From positions 3,835,967 to 3,899,966 of the forward strand of contig NZ_LT732535.1 in NCBI RefSeq assembly GCF_900156915.1: a stretch of 64,000 nucleotides of DNA, given 5' to 3'. Both the position numbers and the translations under genes were made by a program. Position 1 is the stretch's first letter. Each line of letters opens with the position of its first letter. The notes below the pieces were generated by a model. That model ran no database searches. It was not told where the DNA came from and worked only from the letters and a program-made list of their open reading frames with translations. Below, piece by piece: positions 26,042 through 34,421 of this stretch. Origin of the DNA: Sediminibacillus massiliensis (GTDB taxonomy: Bacteria; Bacillota; Bacilli; Bacillales; Amphibacillaceae).

Positions 26042-26662
26042 TTATGCCTGCTTATTCTTATTTCTCGTTCTGTTAAAAGCATGGTAGCTGATCCACATGG
26101 TGATGAATGCATAAACACTGGCGCCGAAAATAAACGCCAATGCAGGAATTGCCCTCATGATAAGAAAAATGGAAACAAGGCAGACAGCCATCAAAAAACT
26201 GTGGATTGGATTAATGAGCATAATCAAGAAAGCATTTTTCATTATTTGGCCCACTTTTAAATCAAAATGGACAAACGCGGGAAACACATAAAAGAAAAAT
26301 AATACAAACAGTGCCATGAAACCAAATAATGGTAGGTAAGCAATTTTCCACAGATCATTGGTATTCACGTGCATGAACAAGAAATCTATCACAATGAGCA
26401 AAATGGCGGCTCCAAGGAATAAGCCGAGAAGATTGCTTTTCAGGAAATCTTTCTTGTAATATGTCCAAAATGTCCGGAACACAGGAAGGTCACCATTGCC
26501 TTTCAGCCATTCCCGGTTTAAAGCAAATAAAGCGGTAGTTGCCGGGAAGATACCCAGCAATACACCCCCCATCAGGGTGAAAAGGAACCATAGCAAGTTT
26601 GCGTAGGCGAATCTAGTAATCCATTCCATGCTCCTGTATAAAAAACTACTCGTAGCGTTCAT
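26042..26662 (-). CDS. DUF624 (YesL-like) integral membrane protein
   Basis: A 206-residue membrane protein of the YesL family. It has the N-terminal WITRFAYANLLWFLF helix, then LGIFPATTALFALNREWLKG and about four more hydrophobic segments, with a short basic C-terminus. AAAAGGAGGAC precedes the ATG. It lies divergent from xylAB and near the xylose transporter, matching the association of DUF624 proteins with CUT1 sugar systems. It resembles the protein at 2293 more than the shorter-headed one at 46947. Function unknown. Confidence 0.85.
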   Translation of the reverse strand: MNATSSFLYRSMEWITRFAYANLLWFLFTLMGGVLLGIFPATTALFALNREWLKGNGDLPVFRTFWTYYKKDFLKSNLLGLFLGAAILLIVIDFLFMHVNTNDLWKIAYLPLFGFMALFVLFFFYVFPAFVHFDLKVGQIMKNAFLIMLINPIHSFLMAVCLVSIFLIMRAIPALAFIFGASVYAFITMWISYHAFNRTRNKNKQA

Positions 26663-26875
26663 AAGGAGTCCTCCTTTTAGGTCTAGGTTGATTGTCTGTC
26701 GGCCAGTGTTAAAAAAGAATAAAATGTGACAGATGATGACTCTGCGTTATTAGAGGAACCTCCAATATCTTCTTATTATAAAACAAATAGCGGGACAGCA
26801 GTACACTATTGTAAAAAGTCATCAAAAATCGCATTATTCCTTACTCTTATAAATATTTTACTAGTTTATTATAAA

Positions 26876-26901
26876 CTTTGTTTAATTGATAGACAAACTC
26901 T
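26876..26901 (+). promoter_or_regulatory. XylR-type operator (xylO C) at the xylA promoter
   Basis: The 26-bp element begins CTTTGTTTAATTG and ends ATAGACAAACTCT. The block TATTATAAACTT before it is also shared with xylO B. It overlaps the -35 box. Confidence 0.75.
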
Positions 26902-26918
26902 TCTGCTACTGATATAAT
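26890..26918 (+). promoter_or_regulatory. xylAB promoter
   Basis: TAGACA (26890-26895), 17-bp spacer and a perfect TATAAT (26913-26918). The -35 box is inside xylO C. Confidence 0.8.
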
Positions 26919-26923
26919 ACAAA

Positions 26924-26938
26924 ATGTAAGCAGTTACA
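26924..26938 (+). promoter_or_regulatory. cre-like CcpA site at the xylA start of transcription
   Basis: ATGTAAGCAGTTACA matches cre apart from A for the central G. It starts 6 bp after the -10 box and so covers the transcription start. Confidence 0.6.
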
Positions 26939-26942
26939 ATTT

Positions 26943-27063
26943 AGGAGGGCATCCATACATAGTGCAGCTTCCTGTAAAAGGGGGCGGCAACCTTTTTATT
27001 CATTTTACAAGTGGCATGCTCAAGCCTAATTTAAATATTTATTCAATTCAGGGAGGTTTTACA
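26943..27063 (+). other. xylA leader with an orphan ribosome-binding-like site and hairpin
   Basis: The leader is about 139 nt long. AGGAGGG near its 5' end (26943-26949) has no start codon at normal distance. TGTAAAA (about 26972) and TTTTACA (about 27003) can pair, with an inner AAAGG/CCTTT stem. The leader stays open in frame with xylA from GTG 26962, but xylA homologs begin at 27064. Confidence 0.5.
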
Positions 27064-28389
27064 ATGGCTTATTTTGAAAACGTTAACCAGATTAAATTTG
27101 AAGGACCTGCTTCAACGAATCCATTTGCATTTAAATTTTATAATCCAGAAGAGAAAATCGGCGGTAAAACAATGGAGGAATATCTTCGTTTTGGTGTAGC
27201 ATACTGGCACACTTTCGTCGCCGATGGCTCTGATCCGTTTGGTGCAGGTACGATGATCCGTCCATGGGATAAATACACTGGAATGGATTTAGCGAAAGCC
27301 AGAGTGGAAGCGGCTTTTGAATTCTTTGAAAAATTGGGTGTTCCTTACTTCTGCTTCCATGATGTGGATATCGCTCCAGAGGGAAGCAATTTGAGAGAAA
27401 CTTACCAAAACCTGGATACAATCGTCAGCATGATCAAAGATTACATGAAAGACAGCAAAACAAAGCTGCTTTGGAATACAGCGAATAACTTCACAAACCC
27501 GCGCTTCACCCATGGTGCTGCTTCTTCGAGCAATGCAGATATCTTTGCTTATTCTGCAGCCAAAGTGAAAAAAGGTTTGGAGATCGGTAAAGAACTAGGA
27601 GCAGAAAACTATGTGTTCTGGGGCGGCCGTGAAGGTTATGAAACATTGTTGAACACAGATTTAAAACTTGAGTTGGACAACTTGGGCCGTTTCTATCACA
27701 TGGCTGTCGACTATGCAAAAGAAATCGGTTTCGATGCACAGTTCTTGATCGAGCCAAAGCCGAAAGAACCGACAACACATCAATATGACTTCGATGTTGC
27801 CAGCGGTTATGCATTCCTTCAAAAATACGGATTACAAGATCACTTCAAATTTAACATTGAAGCAAACCATGCAACTCTTGCAGGTCATACATTCGAGCAT
27901 GAGCTCCGTTATGCCCGGATCAACGGTATGCTGGGATCTGTCGATGCCAACCAGGGTGATACACTGTTAGGCTGGGATACAGATGAATTCCCGACAGACT
28001 TGTACTCTACTACTCTTGCAATGTATGAAATCATCAAAAACGGCGGCTTGGGCCGTGGTGGATTGAACTTCGACGCGAAAGTAAGAAGAGGCTCCTTCGA
28101 TCCGGAAGACTTATTCCATGCACATATTGCTGGTATGGACAGCTTTGCAATCGGGTTCAAAGTAGCTCAGAAGCTTGTCGATGACAAAGTGTTGGATAAC
28201 GTTGTCGAAGATCGTTATCAGACTTACACAGAAGGTATTGGATTGGATATCGTGGAAGGCAGAACAGACTTCCATAAGTTAGAAGACCATGCCTTGAACC
28301 TGACTGAAATCAAAAACAAATCCGGTCGTACGGAAAAAATTAAAGCGACAATCAACCAATATTTGTTGAACGCATACGCTGGTAAATAA
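27064..28389 (+). CDS. xylA: Xylose isomerase
   Basis: A 441-residue type II xylose isomerase that converts D-xylose to D-xylulose in the cytoplasm. Signatures are GTMIRPWD, the catalytic His in [23 protein letters not shown], the metal ligands Glu and His in [19 protein letters not shown], and the Asp ligands in [20 protein letters not shown]. Both metal sites look intact. The start is ATG at 27064 behind AGGGAGG; the in-frame leader from 26962 is not part of known homologs. It is followed by xylB after 34 nt and lies under xylO C and a cre-like site. Confidence 0.97.
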   Translation: MAYFENVNQIKFEGPASTNPFAFKFYNPEEKIGGKTMEEYLRFGVAYWHTFVADGSDPFGAGTMIRPWDKYTGMDLAKARVEAAFEFFEKLGVPYFCFHDVDIAPEGSNLRETYQNLDTIVSMIKDYMKDSKTKLLWNTANNFTNPRFTHGAASSSNADIFAYSAAKVKKGLEIGKELGAENYVFWGGREGYETLLNTDLKLELDNLGRFYHMAVDYAKEIGFDAQFLIEPKPKEPTTHQYDFDVASGYAFLQKYGLQDHFKFNIEANHATLAGHTFEHELRYARINGMLGSVDANQGDTLLGWDTDEFPTDLYSTTLAMYEIIKNGGLGRGGLNFDAKVRRGSFDPEDLFHAHIAGMDSFAIGFKVAQKLVDDKVLDNVVEDRYQTYTEGIGLDIVEGRTDFHKLEDHALNLTEIKNKSGRTEKIKATINQYLLNAYAGK

Positions 28390-28423
28390 TTTTTCCGGAA
28401 AATGTTGTTGAGAGGTGGTCCTT

Positions 28424-29923
28424 ATGAAGTATGTTGTTGGGGTTGATTTAGGGACAAGTGCGGTCAAAATTCTGCTCGTCAATCAGAACGGGGAGATTAC
28501 CCAGGAAGTTTCTAAATCGTATCCTTTAATACAGGAGAAAACAGGCTACAGTGAACAGGATCCTCAAGTATGGGTAGATCAGACAGTAGAAGGACTGTCT
28601 GATCTAGTCCGGAATTTTCAAGGTGACATTACAGACATCGAAGGAATTAGCTTTTCCGGTCAAATGCATGGTCTTGTTCTACTTGATGAAAATAACGTTC
28701 CATTACGGAATGCCATTCTTTGGAATGATACCCGTACTACTGAACAGTGCAAGCAGATTTATGAAAATGTAGGAGAAGAAACGTTACTGCAAATAACGAA
28801 GAACCCTGCATTGGAAGGATTTACCCTGCCGAAAATATTATGGGTGAAACAGTATGAACCAGAGGTTTTCGAAAAAGCGGAAAGCTTTGTTCTGCCTAAG
28901 GATTATCTTCGCTACAAACTGACAGGCCAATTGCAAATGGAATATTCTGATGCTGCCGGTACTTTATTACTGGATATCGGGAAAAAACAATGGAGCCAGG
29001 AAATCTGTGACCGGGTCGGCATAGATGTTTCCTTATGTGTTCCTTTAGTCGAATCGCATGATAAAGTAGGAACACTGACAGCAGAAGTGGTGGAAAAAAC
29101 AGGCCTCTCTGAATCTACCGGAGTATTTGCCGGCGGAGCAGACAACGCGTGCGGTGCGATAGGTTCAGGCATCCTGGAGGAAGGTAAGACGCTTTGCAGT
29201 ATTGGGACTTCAGGTGTTGTTCTCTCCTATGAAGAAAGCGACGACAAAGACTTTCAAGGGAAGGTCCATTATTTTAACCATGGTGCGGAGAATGTCTATT
29301 ACACGATGGGTGTGACACTAGCAGCTGGATACAGCCTGAGTTGGTTTAAAGACGTCTTTGCCAAGGATGAAAGTTTCGACGAACTGCTCGAAGGCGTAGA
29401 GAAGGTTCCTGCAGGCGCAAACGGATTGTTGTTCACTCCTTACCTAGCTGGAGAAAGAACTCCACATGCAGATGCAGCGATAAGAGCAAGCTTTGTCGGC
29501 ATGGACAGTTCTCATAAACGAATCGATTTTGTTAGATCTGTACTGGAAGGGATCACATTCTCCCTGAATGAATCAATCGACATTTTTAGAAAAAATGGAA
29601 AAACGATTGATACGATCGTCTCTATCGGCGGAGGAGCACAAAACGAAACCTGGCTGCAGATGCAGGCGGATATATTCGACGCCAAGATTGTTAGACTAGC
29701 AAGCGAACAAGGGCCTGGTATGGGAGCAGCCATGTTAGCTGCTTATGGCTCGGGCTGGTTTAACTCTCTAAAAGAATGTGCAGACAGCTTCCTTAAAGAA
29801 GATAAAGAATATGTACCTAATAAAGAAAACACCGAGACCTATAAGGAATTGTTTGCGTTATATCAAGATGTATATAAAGACACAAAAAGCTTGAATGAGA
29901 ATCTGGTAAAGTTCAGGAAGTAA
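28424..29923 (+). CDS. xylB: Xylulokinase
   Basis: A 499-residue FGGY-family kinase that phosphorylates D-xylulose to xylulose 5-phosphate. The N-terminal phosphate loop is VGVDLGTSAVKILLV. The substrate region has SGQMHGLVLLDE and the catalytic Asp is in FAGGADNACGAIGSG. The C-terminal nucleotide site shows SIGGGAQNETWLQMQADI. The start is ATG at 28424 behind GAGAGGTGG; GTG at 28415 lies in that site. It forms a two-gene operon with xylA ending at a strong terminator. Confidence 0.96.
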   Translation: MKYVVGVDLGTSAVKILLVNQNGEITQEVSKSYPLIQEKTGYSEQDPQVWVDQTVEGLSDLVRNFQGDITDIEGISFSGQMHGLVLLDENNVPLRNAILWNDTRTTEQCKQIYENVGEETLLQITKNPALEGFTLPKILWVKQYEPEVFEKAESFVLPKDYLRYKLTGQLQMEYSDAAGTLLLDIGKKQWSQEICDRVGIDVSLCVPLVESHDKVGTLTAEVVEKTGLSESTGVFAGGADNACGAIGSGILEEGKTLCSIGTSGVVLSYEESDDKDFQGKVHYFNHGAENVYYTMGVTLAAGYSLSWFKDVFAKDESFDELLEGVEKVPAGANGLLFTPYLAGERTPHADAAIRASFVGMDSSHKRIDFVRSVLEGITFSLNESIDIFRKNGKTIDTIVSIGGGAQNETWLQMQADIFDAKIVRLASEQGPGMGAAMLAAYGSGWFNSLKECADSFLKEDKEYVPNKENTETYKELFALYQDVYKDTKSLNENLVKFRK

Positions 29924-29966
29924 AAGCGTGATTAATCTCAGGTGTCACACATTATGCATTGCTCAA

Positions 29967-29999
29967 AAATAATCAGCACTATAGCTGATTATTTTTTTG
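29967..29999 (+). terminator. Rho-independent terminator after xylB
   Basis: AATAATCAGC pairs with GCTGATTATT around a 5-nt loop and is followed by TTTTT. Confidence 0.9.
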
Positions 30000-30050
30000 T
30001 ATGCGGTCTTAAGTAAATAATAGTATAATTCAGAGAATTTTAAATATATG

Positions 30051-30079
30051 TTGACAGATATTAGAATAAAAGGTATCTT
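30051..30079 (+). promoter_or_regulatory. Promoter of the LacI-type regulator gene
   Basis: TTGACA (30051-30056), 17-bp spacer and TATCTT (30074-30079). The region matches the promoter at 34347 in hexamer spacing and in the distance to the operator. Confidence 0.7.
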
Positions 30080-30086
30080 TTTATTA

Positions 30087-30113
30087 GGTTATCGGTTTCC
30101 TAAAACGGTTGCC
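30087..30113 (+). promoter_or_regulatory. Putative LacI-type operator, copy 1 (autoregulatory)
   Basis: GGTTATCGGTTTCC is followed by AAAACGGTTGCC. The same pair (GGTTAACGGTTTCC, then AAAACGTTTCC) occurs at 34384. Both begin 36-37 bp after the start of a TTGACA box, over the transcription start. Confidence 0.65.
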
Positions 30114-30152
30114 AATAAAAGAAATAAGTTTATAAAGAAAATGGTGATGGCA

Positions 30153-31175
30153 ATGAAGGTGACGATTGCTGATGTAGCATCAAAGGCGGGTGTATCGAAA
30201 ACTACGGTATCTCGTGTCTTAAATGGTAATTTTTCTCATACTACAGAAGCAACAAAACAAAGGATTTTAAATGCGGCAAAAGAATTGGATTACAGTCCAA
30301 ACGCTTTAGCCAAAAGCTTGAAATCTATGAAGACAAATATAATAGGCATGGTATTGTCAAACCTCAAGAACCCTTTCTGGACAACCGTTCTTGAAGGTGT
30401 GGAAGATACATGTCGGGAACTTGGTTATAACTTAATGATTTGTAATTCGAACGAAGATCCTACCGTTGAGGAGCAGTTTATAAAGGAATTCCAGATGAGA
30501 CAGGTAGATGGAATTGTATTGCACCCTACTGCGCAGAACAATCACATTTATCAGAAACTGGCTGATTCGAAGCTTCCATTAGTATTTATTAACAGGCGTG
30601 TGGGAGATCTGTCAGCTTTGAATGTTGTAATGGACAATGTCAAGGGAGCTAAGACAGCTGTAGACCATCTCCTTAAAAACGGAAGGGAAAAAGTTGCGGT
30701 TGTTCTCTATGATAATAGATTTGTGAGTCCATGGAGGGAAAGGAAGGAAGGTTATCAAAAAGCCCTACTTGCCAACAACTTCATGCCAGAAGACTTTTTG
30801 GTATTGGAAGTAGATCAACAAAAGGGAAATGTTAAAAAAGAAACAATACAGTTTTTGAAAGAAAATCCAGAGATCGATGCAATATTCTCAACGAATAACA
30901 TGCTTACCATGGAAGTAATTGAAGCTATAAAAGAGATGGGATTAGAAATACCCGTTGACATTGGCATTGTAAGTTATGATGAAACAGTCTGGGCTAGGCA
31001 TCTGACTCCACCTTTGACTACCATCTGGCAGCCGGGATATGAAATGGGAAGGTTGGCTGCACGTAATTTAATTAATTCCATTGAAGATCCATCTTTTCAA
31101 ACAGGGCAGACAATAATCTTGGAACCACAATTAATCGTTCGAGAGTCTTGTGGAAATATTAAATCAAAAGTATAA
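30153..31175 (+). CDS. LacI-family transcriptional regulator
   Basis: A 340-residue LacI/GalR regulator. The N-terminal helix-turn-helix reads VTIADVASKAGVSKTTVSRVLNG, followed by the hinge helix NALAKSLKS and a periplasmic-binding-protein-like effector domain (NIIGMVLSNLKNPFW, DGIVLHPT, DAIFSTNN, IGIVSYDE). ATG at 30153 fits family starts; upstream ATG codons at 30141 and 30147 are possible. A longer open frame from 30048 runs through the promoter and operator and is not coding. The matching operators at 30087 and 34384 suggest autoregulation and control of the operon at 34585. Confidence 0.9.
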   Translation: MKVTIADVASKAGVSKTTVSRVLNGNFSHTTEATKQRILNAAKELDYSPNALAKSLKSMKTNIIGMVLSNLKNPFWTTVLEGVEDTCRELGYNLMICNSNEDPTVEEQFIKEFQMRQVDGIVLHPTAQNNHIYQKLADSKLPLVFINRRVGDLSALNVVMDNVKGAKTAVDHLLKNGREKVAVVLYDNRFVSPWRERKEGYQKALLANNFMPEDFLVLEVDQQKGNVKKETIQFLKENPEIDAIFSTNNMLTMEVIEAIKEMGLEIPVDIGIVSYDETVWARHLTPPLTTIWQPGYEMGRLAARNLINSIEDPSFQTGQTIILEPQLIVRESCGNIKSKV

Positions 31176-31201
31176 GGGGGGATTATTTTTTTAGGATGAA
31201 A

Positions 31202-31216
31202 ATAAAGCGCTTACAA
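31202..31216 (-). promoter_or_regulatory. cre-like CcpA site
   Basis: On the minus strand TTGTAAGCGCTTTAT, the same right-end variant as at 2191 and 3223. It lies between the LacI gene and the transporter relic, so it may be a remnant of that operon's control region. Confidence 0.5.
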
Positions 31217-31385
31217 TACTGGTAGGTTAAGAGACCAATATATTCTTCCGATATTGCTTCATGGACACCTCGGCTAAACAGACCACAGGAAAATGCGTCC
31301 ATTTTAATGATATTTGATACTCCAACAAGAAGAATTTCAAATCAAATAATTCCCGCAGTTTCTAATTTTACACTAAAGGAGGTGA

Positions 31386-31565
31386 GTGCCAGCGAAATTG
31401 CCGCTTTCCGTCGATTATGCTCGTCCCGCTCCATATGCTCCCTTAGGGATCAACCAGGTAGAAGAAGCTTTTGGTGATAATGCTAGTGCAATCGCATTTG
31501 GTGACTTAACAGTAGAAGAAGCAGCAGACAATTTCATGGAAACAGCAAGCGAAATCTTGGAGTAG
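31386..31565 (+). pseudogene. C-terminal remnant of a CUT1 solute-binding protein
   Basis: About 50 in-frame codons (from roughly 31410) ending at TAG match the C-terminus of the binding protein at 36768: YAPLGINQVEEAFGDNAS here against YAPLGISEVEQAFADNAA there, followed by VEEAADNFMETA against VEEAVTDFMETA. The signal peptide, lipobox and about 390 residues are missing. The frame opens at 31386 (GTG), directly against AAAGGAGGTGA with no usable spacing, as expected at a deletion join. It is the trace of a third, now lost, binding-protein gene between the LacI gene and the intact copy at 32064. Confidence 0.82.
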
Positions 31566-31589
31566 TTACTCCTGACTGACCACACCTTT

Positions 31590-31650
31590 AAGGAGGTGAT
31601 AGAAGTAGAGGAAAGCGGTATGTACTCATTAATTGATTAGGAGGTGACAA
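31590..31650 (+). pseudogene. Deletion scar of the permease genes of the lost transporter
   Basis: AAGGAGGTGAT at 31590 is followed by about 14 codons ending ...SLID and TAG at 31637-31639. That stop overlaps a second ribosome binding site, TAGGAGGTGA. In the intact operon, permease 1 ends with GATTAGGAGGTGA directly before permease 2 (5618-5630). The scar therefore looks like the start of permease 1 joined to its end plus the binding site of permease 2, with both bodies deleted. The assignment rests on layout and the GATTAGGAGGTGA match, not on protein length. Confidence 0.5.
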
Positions 31651-31671
31651 CCAATTAACAGACAGTATTTT

Positions 31672-31771
31672 CTTAACAAAAATGATCAGCCGTAGGATTC
31701 TGGGAAGAAGCAACGACTGATCACCACTCGCACCTCAGTGCTGACGACACTGAAAAGCGAATATTGTTAAG
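31672..31771. other. Candidate structured RNA element (three-way junction)
   Basis: Three pairs nest as a three-way junction. The outer stem is CTTAACAA (31672-31679) with TTGTTAAG (31764-31771). Hairpin 2 is TGATCAG (31683-31689) with CTGATCA (31717-31723). Hairpin 3 is CAGTG (31736-31740) with CACTG (31748-31752). No open frame explains the stretch. It could be an RNA, a structured leader for the gene at 32064, or mobile-element debris. Confidence 0.35.
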
Positions 31772-31784
31772 TATAACAGGAGCC

Positions 31785-31870
31785 GCTCAAAAGAACAAAC
31801 GATTCATTTAACCTAGATCCGTGTACCATTTTTCTTCTTTGACTCCCCAACTACCCAGTGTCTTTTGAGC
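31785..31870. repeat. 86-bp segment bounded by a 10-bp perfect inverted repeat
   Basis: GCTCAAAAGA (31785-31794) and TCTTTTGAGC (31861-31870) enclose 66 bp with no gene. There is no T-run after the right arm, so it is not an ordinary terminator. The remaining 190 bp to the next gene are AT-rich with no clear consensus promoter. Confidence 0.5.
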
Positions 31871-32063
31871 AAATCAAACATTCTAGATACCCACAATTGC
31901 CAGAAATCTCAAAAGGATAAAACACAGATAAACATCAGTGTCGAGTAAAGAAGATAAGAATAATAATTCCAATATACTTATGCAGTTAGTTGTTGAAATA
32001 TAAGCTTTAAATTTATTAGATGAGAGCTTATTTCCTAAATTATTCGGCAAAGGGGAATCTGTG

Positions 32064-33410
32064 ATGAATAAATTCAAGCTAATTGTACCAATGGTACTTT
32101 TCGTTTTTTCTTTCCTATTTCTTGCAGGGTGCAGTGATTCAGAGACTTCTTCTGAAGGCGGCAAGAGTACAGATGCTGAAGGAAAAGAAACGGAAGCGAA
32201 CAGTGAAGAAGACGTCACCATTCGGTTTACTTGGTGGGGAGATAGCAAAAGACATGAAATCTACAATCAGATAGCGGATCAGTTTGAGGAAAAACATCCT
32301 AACATCACTATCGAAAGAGAATTTGGTGGATGGGCTGATTACTGGGACAGATTGACGACACAAATCGCAGGCGGTAACGCCCCGGATGTAGTTGGTATGC
32401 ATCAGGAATACGTTTCAGATTATGCCCGCAGAGGTGCTTTGACTGATTTAAGTCAATTTATAGAAGATGGAACGATAAATGTCGATAATTTTCCGGATTC
32501 TGTTGTGGAAAGTGGTCAATTAGCGGGAGAAACAGTCATGATCGCTCAAGGAGTAACCATGTCCGGACAAGCCTTCAACACAGCTACTTTTGATGAATTA
32601 GGGGTCGATTACCCTGATATGGATTGGACTTGGGAGGAGTTTATGGCCAAAGCGCAAGAATTGACTGAAGCAAAGAATGAAGAAGGTTTCTGGGGAGCTT
32701 CTGACCAAAGCAGAAACTTTTCACCTACATTCAAATACTTTGTGCGCCAGCGTGGGAACACATTATTTACGGAAGATGGCCAATTAGGGTTTGAACGTCA
32801 GGATGCTATTGACTGGTTTTCTATGTGGGATACGCTTAGACAAAACGGTGCTATTCCGGATGCTGCAACGTCTGTTGAGTTTTTTGAAGCCCCGCTTGAG
32901 CAAAGCCTGATTGTAACTGGCAGGGTGGGCATCACCGGTATTCCTGCTAATCAAATTCACCTCTATCAGGAGCAATTCGATAACGGAGAAGTCCGGATGG
33001 TTCGCCAGCCGACTTTAGAAGGTGGCCAAACTGGTGAGTTTATTGAAGGTGCCTATTTTAGTATTACCGAAGAATCGGAACATCCGAAAGAAGCTGCAAT
33101 GTTCATCGATTATTTTGTAAATGCCGAAGAATCTATGAAAGTGTTCAAATTAGAACAAGGTTCACCGGGCTCTACCGAGATGGTCGAAGTAGTGAAGCCT
33201 TTGCTTAACCCAGCCCAGCAAAGAACTTTGGATTATTTGTCAGAAACCTTGGAAATTGCCGAGAAAGCAACATATCCGCCAAAAGGTATGGCAGAGGTAG
33301 AAAGTGCTTTTCTGGCAGCTGCTGACAGTATTGCATTTGGAGAAGTGTCGATTGAAGAAGGCGTTGATAGATTCATGGAAGAAGCAGAGAATGTCTTGAA
33401 AAATCAATAG
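32064..33410 (+). CDS. CUT1 solute-binding lipoprotein without its own permeases
   Basis: A 448-residue family 1 binding protein with lipobox LAGC (Cys23) and a Glu/Ser-rich linker. It then runs TIRFTWWGDSKRHEIYNQI, which closely matches the protein at 36768 (FSWWGDTSRNEIYNEI), and the likeness continues through GGWADYWDRLTTQIAGGNAPD. AAAGGGG precedes ATG at 32064. No permease follows; the next gene is an RraA-like protein 64 nt on. It probably feeds the permease pair at 38189-40061 and may differ in ligand range. The remnant at 31386 shows that a further copy once stood just upstream. Confidence 0.88.
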   Translation: MNKFKLIVPMVLFVFSFLFLAGCSDSETSSEGGKSTDAEGKETEANSEEDVTIRFTWWGDSKRHEIYNQIADQFEEKHPNITIEREFGGWADYWDRLTTQIAGGNAPDVVGMHQEYVSDYARRGALTDLSQFIEDGTINVDNFPDSVVESGQLAGETVMIAQGVTMSGQAFNTATFDELGVDYPDMDWTWEEFMAKAQELTEAKNEEGFWGASDQSRNFSPTFKYFVRQRGNTLFTEDGQLGFERQDAIDWFSMWDTLRQNGAIPDAATSVEFFEAPLEQSLIVTGRVGITGIPANQIHLYQEQFDNGEVRMVRQPTLEGGQTGEFIEGAYFSITEESEHPKEAAMFIDYFVNAEESMKVFKLEQGSPGSTEMVEVVKPLLNPAQQRTLDYLSETLEIAEKATYPPKGMAEVESAFLAAADSIAFGEVSIEEGVDRFMEEAENVLKNQ

Positions 33411-33474
33411 AGTTTGTACGGAACGATACCGTGTTCTTACTGGAAAAATAAAAATTAAATGGATGGTGATCGAT

Positions 33475-34173
33475 TTGGTATGGTCTAAAGAGGAAAGGAC
33501 AGAGATTCTAGGTTTATATAAAGATCTTCGAGTTGCGGATGTGCGAGATGGAATGGACTGGAACATGCTGCATCATTACGGATCAGTCTCCCAGGAGATA
33601 AGACCATTGTTCAGGACTAAAGCAGTCGGTATTGCCAAGACATCCAGATATGTGCCATACGATGAACCTGTACCCAAAATGTCACCAGAAGAGTACACAG
33701 AATGGGTTGCTTGGTATTATCAGAATATTAGTTACAACCCCGGCAACAAGAAAATCGAGGAAGGGGATTTTGTAGTCATCGACCAAAGTGGCGTCGATGT
33801 AGGAATACAGGGCTCCAACAATTCCTTGGAAATGTTCAGTAAAGGCGCGAGAGGGTTTATTACAAACGGCGGAGTAAGAGACACAGATGAATTGATCTTA
33901 AATCAAGTCCCATTCTGGTCTAAAATGATTTCCCAAAAAATGAACCAAGGACGAATCCGTTTTGAAGCAAACGATGTACCCGTCAATATAGGGGGAGTGG
34001 TAGTGTCTCCAGGGGACATAGTAGTGGCTGATGGAGATGGAGCCATTGTTGTTCCTCACAAATATGCTTTTGACGTTGCCAAATATGCACATCAGGAATT
34101 AGAAGCTGACAAAAAAGGCAGAAAGAGTATTTATATTAAATTAGGGTGGGAATTGGATCACACTGTTAAATAG
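33475..34173 (+). CDS. RraA-like family protein (possible aldolase)
   Basis: A 232-residue RraA superfamily protein. The active-site block GFITNGGVRDTDELIL has the Arg-Asp pair. The C-terminal DVPVNIGGVVVSPGDIVVADGDGAIVVP is the typical ending. The glycine-rich block has Asn where most relatives have Asp (NGG against DGG). The start is taken as TTG at 33475, because GGTGAT lies at the right distance; ATG at 33463 sits on that site. It is strongly similar to the next RraA-like protein at 34585, so the two are recent paralogs. The role is likely C-C cleavage of a keto acid in the pathway of this cluster. Confidence 0.83.
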   Translation: MVWSKEERTEILGLYKDLRVADVRDGMDWNMLHHYGSVSQEIRPLFRTKAVGIAKTSRYVPYDEPVPKMSPEEYTEWVAWYYQNISYNPGNKKIEEGDFVVIDQSGVDVGIQGSNNSLEMFSKGARGFITNGGVRDTDELILNQVPFWSKMISQKMNQGRIRFEANDVPVNIGGVVVSPGDIVVADGDGAIVVPHKYAFDVAKYAHQELEADKKGRKSIYIKLGWELDHTVK

Positions 34174-34200
34174 GTTCTGTATATAATCTGATTTTATTAA

Positions 34201-34240
34201 AGGCAGCAGGATTCAACAGGAAATGTTGATCCTGCTGCCT
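34201..34240 (+). terminator. Strong hairpin after the RraA-like gene
   Basis: AGGCAGCAGGATTCAACA pairs with TGTTGATCCTGCTGCCT around a short loop (one mismatch). No T-run follows, so termination may be partial or the hairpin may protect the 3' end. Confidence 0.65.
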
Positions 34241-34346
34241 ACATATATGCCAAAGAAACCGTTATTACGGAGTTTTCTATTTGAATAATTTACTAAACCG
34301 ATTCGAGAAAAAATTTTTTATTATTTTTAATTTTCTAAAAAAACTG

Positions 34347-34375
34347 TTGACAAATGCCATTATAAAAGTTAATTT
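34347..34375 (+). promoter_or_regulatory. Promoter of the large region 3 operon
   Basis: TTGACA (34347-34352), 17-bp spacer and TAATTT (34370-34375). The surrounding text parallels the LacI gene promoter at 30051. Confidence 0.65.
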
Positions 34376-34383
34376 TATATTAG

Positions 34384-34410
34384 GTTAACGGTTTCCAAAA
34401 ACGTTTCCCA
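34384..34410 (+). promoter_or_regulatory. Putative LacI-type operator, copy 2
   Basis: GGTTAACGGTTTCC followed by AAAACGTTTCCC. It matches copy 1 at 30087 in sequence, spacing and promoter position. Confidence 0.65.
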
Positions 34411-34421
34411 ACAGTTAAAAA

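Noticed and set aside
26962..27063. In-frame 34-codon N-terminal extension of xylA from GTG 26962
   Set aside because: Xylose isomerases of this type begin at the ATG at 27064, which has its own AGGGAGG site. The GTG lies 12 nt from the nearest binding site, and the extension contains hairpin arms.
30048..30152. N-terminal extension of the LacI-type regulator
   Set aside because: The extension runs through the TTGACA/TATCTT promoter and the operator, and LacI proteins start just before the helix-turn-helix.
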